Shown here: in pieces, positions 60,265 to 64,000 of the stretch
Position numbering within the stretch: the first letter of the stretch is position 1
How the letters are laid out: each line of letters opens with the position of its first letter
NCBI RefSeq assembly: GCF_018614095.1
Contig: NZ_JAGGOY010000030.1
Span: 62,001-126,000 of the forward strand
Direction: 5' to 3'
Length of the DNA stretch: 64,000 nt
DNA from: Streptomyces sp. ISL-87
GTDB taxonomy: Bacteria; Actinomycetota; Actinomycetes; Streptomycetales; Streptomycetaceae
Program-made: the position numbers and the translations under genes
The notes under the pieces: model-generated
Told to the model about the DNA's origin: nothing
Databases searched by the model: none
What the model saw: the letters and a program-made list of their open reading frames with translations, nothing else

Positions 60265-61221
60265 TCAACCGAGGTCCACCGCCGGTCGGCCCGCGAGCTG
60301 CTCCGGCGGCTGCGGCGGGGTGTAGCCGCGGGTCCGTACGAGATCCCGGGTGAGCTGGGCGAAGGCGCGCGAGGCGGCACTCCGGTAGGCGTTCTCCCGC
60401 CGCAGGAGGGCGACGGTGCGTTGCGGCAGGGGTGGTTCGAGCGGGATGGGGCGGAGGGAGGGGTGATCGTGGGTGATGGCGTCGGGCAGGACGGTGGCCA
60501 GCGGGGTGCGCTGGACGATCTCGGTCAGGGCCTGGATGGAGTTGGCCTCCACCGCGACGCGCGGGCTGACGCGCTCCTGGGTGAAGTAGGCGTCGATATG
60601 GGCGCGGGTGGCGAAATCCCCGCTGAGCAGCGCGAGATGACGGTGCACCAGTTCCGCGACGGGCAGCGGCCGGCCGTCATCGTGGCCGGCGTCGGGTCGG
60701 TGGGCGCCGGTGACGAGGCTGAGGGTCTCGGTGAACAGGGCGGTAGCGGCGATGCCGGGCAGGTGGGGGCCGTGGAAGGCGATGCCGAGGTCGAGGTCGT
60801 CGGCCAGCAGGGCCGACTCGATCCGGTCCTGCGGCATTTCCTTGACGTCCACGGCGATGCCGGGATGACGGGTGTGGAGCTCGGTGATGAGGGGGCCGAC
60901 CAGGTAGGCGGTGAAGGTCGGGGTCACCGCGAGGCGCAGGCTGCCCTGGGAGAGGTCCTGGACGTCGGCGACGGCACGGTCGGCGGCGGCGAGCTCCCGT
61001 AGGGCGCGGCGGGCGTGGCCCACGTAGATCTCCCCGGCGTCGGTGAGCCGTACGGCGCGGCCGCTGCGGTCCAGCAGCTGCACGCCCACGGTCCGCTCCA
61101 GCTGCTTGACCTGCTGGGAGAGGGTGGGCTGGGAGATCCGCAGGTCTTCGGCGGCGCGGGTGAAGCTGCCGTGTTCGGCCACGGCGAGCAGATAACGCAG
61201 ATGACGCAGTTCCAGGACCAT
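60265..61221 (-). CDS. cynR: LysR-type regulator of the cyanate locus
   Basis: The 318-residue protein has the LysR helix-turn-helix at residues 1-60 (LELRHLRYLLAVAEHGSFTR, ISQPTLSQQVKQLE) and the effector domain (GSLRLAVTPTFTAYLVGPLI). It is divergent from carbonic anhydrase and cyanase genes, the classic cynR arrangement in which cyanate is the co-inducer. No ribosome site precedes the ATG; TATAGT lies 8-13 bases upstream on its strand, so the transcript is probably leaderless. That -10 box overlaps a palindrome, consistent with autorepression. Confidence 0.88.
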   Translation of the reverse strand: MVLELRHLRYLLAVAEHGSFTRAAEDLRISQPTLSQQVKQLERTVGVQLLDRSGRAVRLTDAGEIYVGHARRALRELAAADRAVADVQDLSQGSLRLAVTPTFTAYLVGPLITELHTRHPGIAVDVKEMPQDRIESALLADDLDLGIAFHGPHLPGIAATALFTETLSLVTGAHRPDAGHDDGRPLPVAELVHRHLALLSGDFATRAHIDAYFTQERVSPRVAVEANSIQALTEIVQRTPLATVLPDAITHDHPSLRPIPLEPPLPQRTVALLRRENAYRSAASRAFAQLTRDLVRTRGYTPPQPPEQLAGRPAVDLG

Positions 61222-61228
61222 GGGAACA

Positions 61229-61248
61229 ACTATAGATGTCATCGATAG
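61229..61248. promoter_or_regulatory. CynR promoter box and LysR-type palindrome
   Basis: CTATAGATGTCATCGATAG at 61230-61248 is an imperfect palindrome (arms CTAT.GAT and ATC.ATAG). On the minus strand TATAGT (61234-61229) is placed as the -10 of a leaderless cynR transcript. CynR bound here could both repress itself and activate cynT about 100 bases away. Confidence 0.6.
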
Positions 61249-61344
61249 AAGTCATGTGTATTGCGTCTTGGACGCTATAGGTCCAGGTCATGCAGGGTGG
61301 ATCTCGTCAGCCCCACAGGCCGACACCCAACGAAGGGAGCGACC

Positions 61345-61986
61345 ATGCAAGACCTCGCCGAGGGAGTCCAGCGCTTCAAGCGCGACATTTTCCCCGCCAA
61401 GGCGGAACTCTTCGCTCACCTCGCCGACCACCACCGCCCGACGACGCTGTTCATCGGCTGCTCCGACGCCCGTGTCGTGCCGGAGCTGATCTGCGGCAGC
61501 GAACCCGGCGAGCTGTTCGTGGTCCGCACGGCGGGCAATCTCGTACCCGCCTACGCCCCGGGCCGCGACGGGATCGCGGCGAGCATCGAGTACGCCGTGG
61601 CGGTACTGGGCGTGTCCGACATCGTGGTCTGCGGCCATTCGGCCTGCGGGGCGATGACGGCGCTGGCCGAGGGCCTCGATCTGACCGCGTCCCCCGCCGT
61701 CGCCGGCTGGCTGCGGCACGCGGACGCCTCCCAGGCCCGCGCCGCCGCTGCTGCCGAGACCGCTGCCGAGAGCGGTGCCGACATCGATGCCGGCGCGGGC
61801 AAGGTGGAGGCGCTGGTGCGCCAGAACGTGCTCGCGCAGCTCGCCAGCCTGGCCACCCATCCCTCGGTCGCCCACGCCCTCGCCGCGCACACGGTCGCAC
61901 TGCACGGCTGGGTCTACGACATCGCGACGGGCGGCGTCGAAGAGCTCGACCCCGCGACCGGCCGCGGCACCACGATCGCGGCCTGA
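61345..61986 (+). CDS. cynT: Beta-carbonic anhydrase of the cyanate operon
   Basis: The 213-residue protein starts at an ATG after AAGGGAGC. Zinc-site residues of beta-carbonic anhydrases are present: Cys39, Asp41 and Arg43 in [12 protein letters not shown], and His98/Cys101 in [11 protein letters not shown]. In cyanate metabolism CynT interconverts CO2 and bicarbonate, keeping the bicarbonate that cyanase needs. An Ala/Glu-rich insertion ([20 protein letters not shown]) at ~residues 131-155 is unusual. It is followed 89 bases later by the cyanase gene. Confidence 0.92.
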   Translation: MQDLAEGVQRFKRDIFPAKAELFAHLADHHRPTTLFIGCSDARVVPELICGSEPGELFVVRTAGNLVPAYAPGRDGIAASIEYAVAVLGVSDIVVCGHSACGAMTALAEGLDLTASPAVAGWLRHADASQARAAAAAETAAESGADIDAGAGKVEALVRQNVLAQLASLATHPSVAHALAAHTVALHGWVYDIATGGVEELDPATGRGTTIAA

Positions 61987-62075
61987 CCCACACCGCACCC
62001 GAGGCACGGTCCCATCAGCCACCCCCGGCACTCGCCTCACCCCGAGACCGGCGAACGGACAAGGAAGCCCCGCAC

Positions 62076-62546
62076 ATGATCCACGCACAGTTCGACCCCA
62101 CCGCCCGCCAGACGCTGGCCGCCACCGCCGTAGAGGCCAAGATCCGCAAGAACGTGTCCTGGCAGCAGATCGCCGACGCCGCCGGACTGTCGGCCGCCTT
62201 CGTCACCGCCGCCGTCCTCGGCCAGCACCCCCTGCCCGCCGACGCCGCGAAGGCGGTCGCCGAGCTGCTGGACCTGGACGACGACGCGGTGACGCTGCTC
62301 CAGACCATCCCCACCCGCGGCTCGATCCCCGGCGGCATCCCGACCGATCCGACGATCTACCGCTTCCACGAGATGCTTCAGGTGTACGGCACCACGCTCA
62401 AGGCTCTGGTCCACGAGCAGTTCGGCGACGGCATCATCAGCGCGATCAACTTCAAGCTGGACGTGAAGAAGGTCGCCGACCCCGACGGCGGCGAACGCGC
62501 CGTCATCACCCTCGACGGCAAGTACCTGCCGACCAAGCCCTTCTGA
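62076..62546 (+). CDS. cynS: Cyanase (cyanate hydratase)
   Basis: The 156-residue protein starts at an ATG after AAGGAAG and has exactly the length of E. coli cyanase. An N-terminal helical domain resembling a DNA-binding fold ([20 protein letters not shown]) precedes the catalytic domain with Arg96 and Glu99 in IYRFHEML and Ser122 in GIISAINF, the known active-site triad at identical numbering. It converts cyanate and bicarbonate to ammonia and two CO2. It is the last gene of the cynT-cynS unit. Confidence 0.96.
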   Translation: MIHAQFDPTARQTLAATAVEAKIRKNVSWQQIADAAGLSAAFVTAAVLGQHPLPADAAKAVAELLDLDDDAVTLLQTIPTRGSIPGGIPTDPTIYRFHEMLQVYGTTLKALVHEQFGDGIISAINFKLDVKKVADPDGGERAVITLDGKYLPTKPF

Positions 62547-62764
62547 GGGCCGGCCACCACGCCGCCCGGGGCCTCCCACGGCCCCGAGCGGCGATGTCCG
62601 GTCTGCCGCCCGGTACCACGGCACACGCCGCGACCACCGCATCTCGCCAATCCCGCAATGCCTCATGAGGCGGCCGGGATTCGAGCAGATGATAGGCGAG
62701 TTGGCACAAGCTGATCGCCGTGCACGGCCGACCGGCGCACCCATAGACGCGAAGGAAGTTGTCC

Positions 62765-63955
62765 ATGACCGACATCCGCATCGGCGTCCTCGGCTACGGC
62801 CTCCGCGGCAGCCTCGCACGCACCGCACACCGGCCCGGCCGCGGCGCCGTCGTCACCGCCCTCGCGGACCCCGATCCCCGGGCCCGCGCGGAGGCCGCGG
62901 CCGTTTTCCCCGGTGTGCGCACCACCGCCGATCACGTCGAGGTCATCAAGGACCCCGACATCGACGCGGTCCTTGTCCTCACCCCCGACCACACCCACGC
63001 CGAGCTGACCTGTCAGACCCTCGTGGCCGGCAAGCCCGTCTTCGTCGAGAAGCCCCTCGACATCTCCGTGGAGCGCTGTGACGACATCCTGCGCACCGCC
63101 CACGAGACGGGCACCCGACTCTACGTGGGCCACAACATGCGGCACATGCCGGTGGTCCGACTGATGCGCGAGCTGATCGCGCGCGGTGAGATCGGCCGGG
63201 TCAGGACGGTGTGGATCCGCCACTTCGTGGGCTACGGCGGCGACTGGTACTTCAAGGACTGGCACGCCGAACGCCGGTACACCACCGGTCTGCTGCTCCA
63301 GAAGGCCGCGCACGACATCGACGTCCTGCACTGGCTGGCCGGCGCCTACGCCCATGACGTCCAGGCGATGGGTGACCTGATGGTCTACGGCGACAACCCG
63401 CACCGGCGCGCGCCCGGCGAGCCCAAGGCCGACGACTGGTACACCAAGACGGGCCACTGGCCCCCGCACACCCAGCGCGCCCTCAACCCGGTGATCGACG
63501 TCGAGGACGTCTCGCTGCTCAACCTGCGTCTCGGCAACGGGGTCCTCGCCGCCTACCAGCAATGCCACTTCACCCCCGACTACTGGCGCAACTACACCGT
63601 CATCGGAGACGCCGGCCGGCTGGAGAACTTCGGCGACGGTCCCGGCGGTGCGGTGAAGGTGTGGAACGGCCGTCGCTCCGGGTACCGGGCCGAGCCCGAC
63701 GCGTCCTACGAAATCCCGGAGGCCCTGGAACAGGGCGGCCACGGCGGCGCTGATCCCCTCCTGATCGACGAGTTCCTCCGCTTCGTACGCGATGGGGGAG
63801 TGACCGAAACCTCGCCCGTCGCCGCCCGTATGGCGGTCGCCGCGGGCTGTATGGCTACGGAATCACTCCGCGACGGAGGTACGCCTCGCCGGGTGCCCCC
63901 GCTCGACCCGCGACTGGTCGCGTATTTCGAGGAGGGCCAGCGAGACCCCCGCTAA
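62765..63955 (+). CDS. Gfo/Idh/MocA-family oxidoreductase
   Basis: The 396-residue protein starts at an ATG six bases after AAGGAAG. The N-terminal Rossmann fold (IRIGVLGYGLRGSLAR) and the signature AGKPVFVEKPLDISVE identify the family; the C-terminal domain has GLLLQKAAHDIDVLHWLAGA with the usual His/Asp active-site pair. Members oxidise or epimerise sugars, inositols or their derivatives with NAD(P). The segment GDWYFKDWHAERRYTTGLLL resembles dehydrogenases of polysaccharide breakdown. The 218-base gap to cynS makes membership in the cyanate operon unlikely. Its TAA stop overlaps the stop of the next convergent gene. Confidence 0.88.
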   Translation: MTDIRIGVLGYGLRGSLARTAHRPGRGAVVTALADPDPRARAEAAAVFPGVRTTADHVEVIKDPDIDAVLVLTPDHTHAELTCQTLVAGKPVFVEKPLDISVERCDDILRTAHETGTRLYVGHNMRHMPVVRLMRELIARGEIGRVRTVWIRHFVGYGGDWYFKDWHAERRYTTGLLLQKAAHDIDVLHWLAGAYAHDVQAMGDLMVYGDNPHRRAPGEPKADDWYTKTGHWPPHTQRALNPVIDVEDVSLLNLRLGNGVLAAYQQCHFTPDYWRNYTVIGDAGRLENFGDGPGGAVKVWNGRRSGYRAEPDASYEIPEALEQGGHGGADPLLIDEFLRFVRDGGVTETSPVAARMAVAAGCMATESLRDGGTPRRVPPLDPRLVAYFEEGQRDPR

Positions 63956-64000
63956 AGCATCCCGGCCCCGTTGGCGACGTAGAGGGCGGCGATCGCCGCC
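63952..64000 (-). CDS. C-terminal end of an unidentified leftward gene (partial)
   Basis: Read leftward, the last bases encode AAIAALYVANGAGML followed by TAG at 63954-63952, which shares bases with the TAA of the convergent oxidoreductase gene. The hydrophobic end suggests a membrane protein, but too little is present to identify it. Confidence 0.45.
   Translation of the reverse strand, partial: AAIAALYVANGAGML

Noticed and set aside
61775..62668. Alternative plus-strand frame overlapping cynT and cynS
   Set aside because: It is an Arg/Pro-rich shadow; cynS has the exact length and active-site residues of cyanase in its own frame.

Overview
The window looks like the chromosome of a Streptomyces or very close relative. 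It has very high GC with G/C-ending codons in every convincing gene, frequent GTG starts after purine-rich ribosome sites, many four-base ATGA/GTGA operon overlaps, a chaplin (the amyloid coat protein of aerial hyphae), rare TTA codons concentrated in one gene, and several actinobacterial families (DUF1876, SAV_915, DUF4386, YczE). No rRNA, tRNA or CRISPR array was seen.

Layout. 1-3551: the end of a STAND NTPase/WD40 protein, a lipoprotein, and a Tat-exported TagC-like beta-propeller protein. 3763-10837: an ABC export operon of two very large FtsX permeases plus an ATPase with an AbrB-like tail. 10979-15065: DUF1876, a C-terminally truncated Acg-type nitroreductase, a DUF4389 membrane protein, a SulP anion transporter and an ArsR remnant. 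15528-20348: an EF-G paralogue, then a leftward SAV_915 / diaminopimelate decarboxylase-like / class IV aminotransferase group. 20554-23891: two divergent, homologous alpha/beta hydrolases, one coupled to a DUF2332-like methyltransferase-fold protein. 23898-35205: an SDR dehydrogenase, a decayed DUF952 gene, a heterodimeric ABC exporter, two nucleases or phosphatases, a DUF2278 protein, an XRE-TPR regulator divergent from an M64 metallopeptidase, and a GH16 hydrolase.

35456-44306 is accessory in character: an FHA protein with four TTA codons overlapping a receptor kinase, a decayed cupin/nitric-oxide-synthase chimera, a TPR-CHAT protease divergent from two coupled genes (one membrane), and a TPP riboswitch followed at once by a terminator and no gene. 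44458-50162: a YciO protein, a phospholipase D, a chaplin, a VanW protein and a YczE membrane protein. 50290-53350 is the most promising possibly undescribed system: an intact caspase divergent from three small overlapping ORFs and a large protein that looks like a catalytically dead caspase fused to a helical tail. A MITE-like element follows it.

53518-64000: TetR/DUF4386 with palindromic operators, an operon of one lipoprotein and two receptor kinases with substrate-binding sensor domains behind a Tat-like signal anchor, a complete cyanate-detoxification locus (cynR, cynT, cynS), a Gfo/Idh/MocA oxidoreductase and the tail of an unidentified leftward gene.

Common theme: the density of STAND, FHA/kinase, CHAT and caspase-type proteins suggests a region rich in signal-transducing conflict or developmental systems. 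The several decayed genes (ArsR, DUF952, cupin/NOS, truncated nitroreductase, orphan riboswitch) point to repeated insertion and deletion. Family names come from reading the translations, not from searches.
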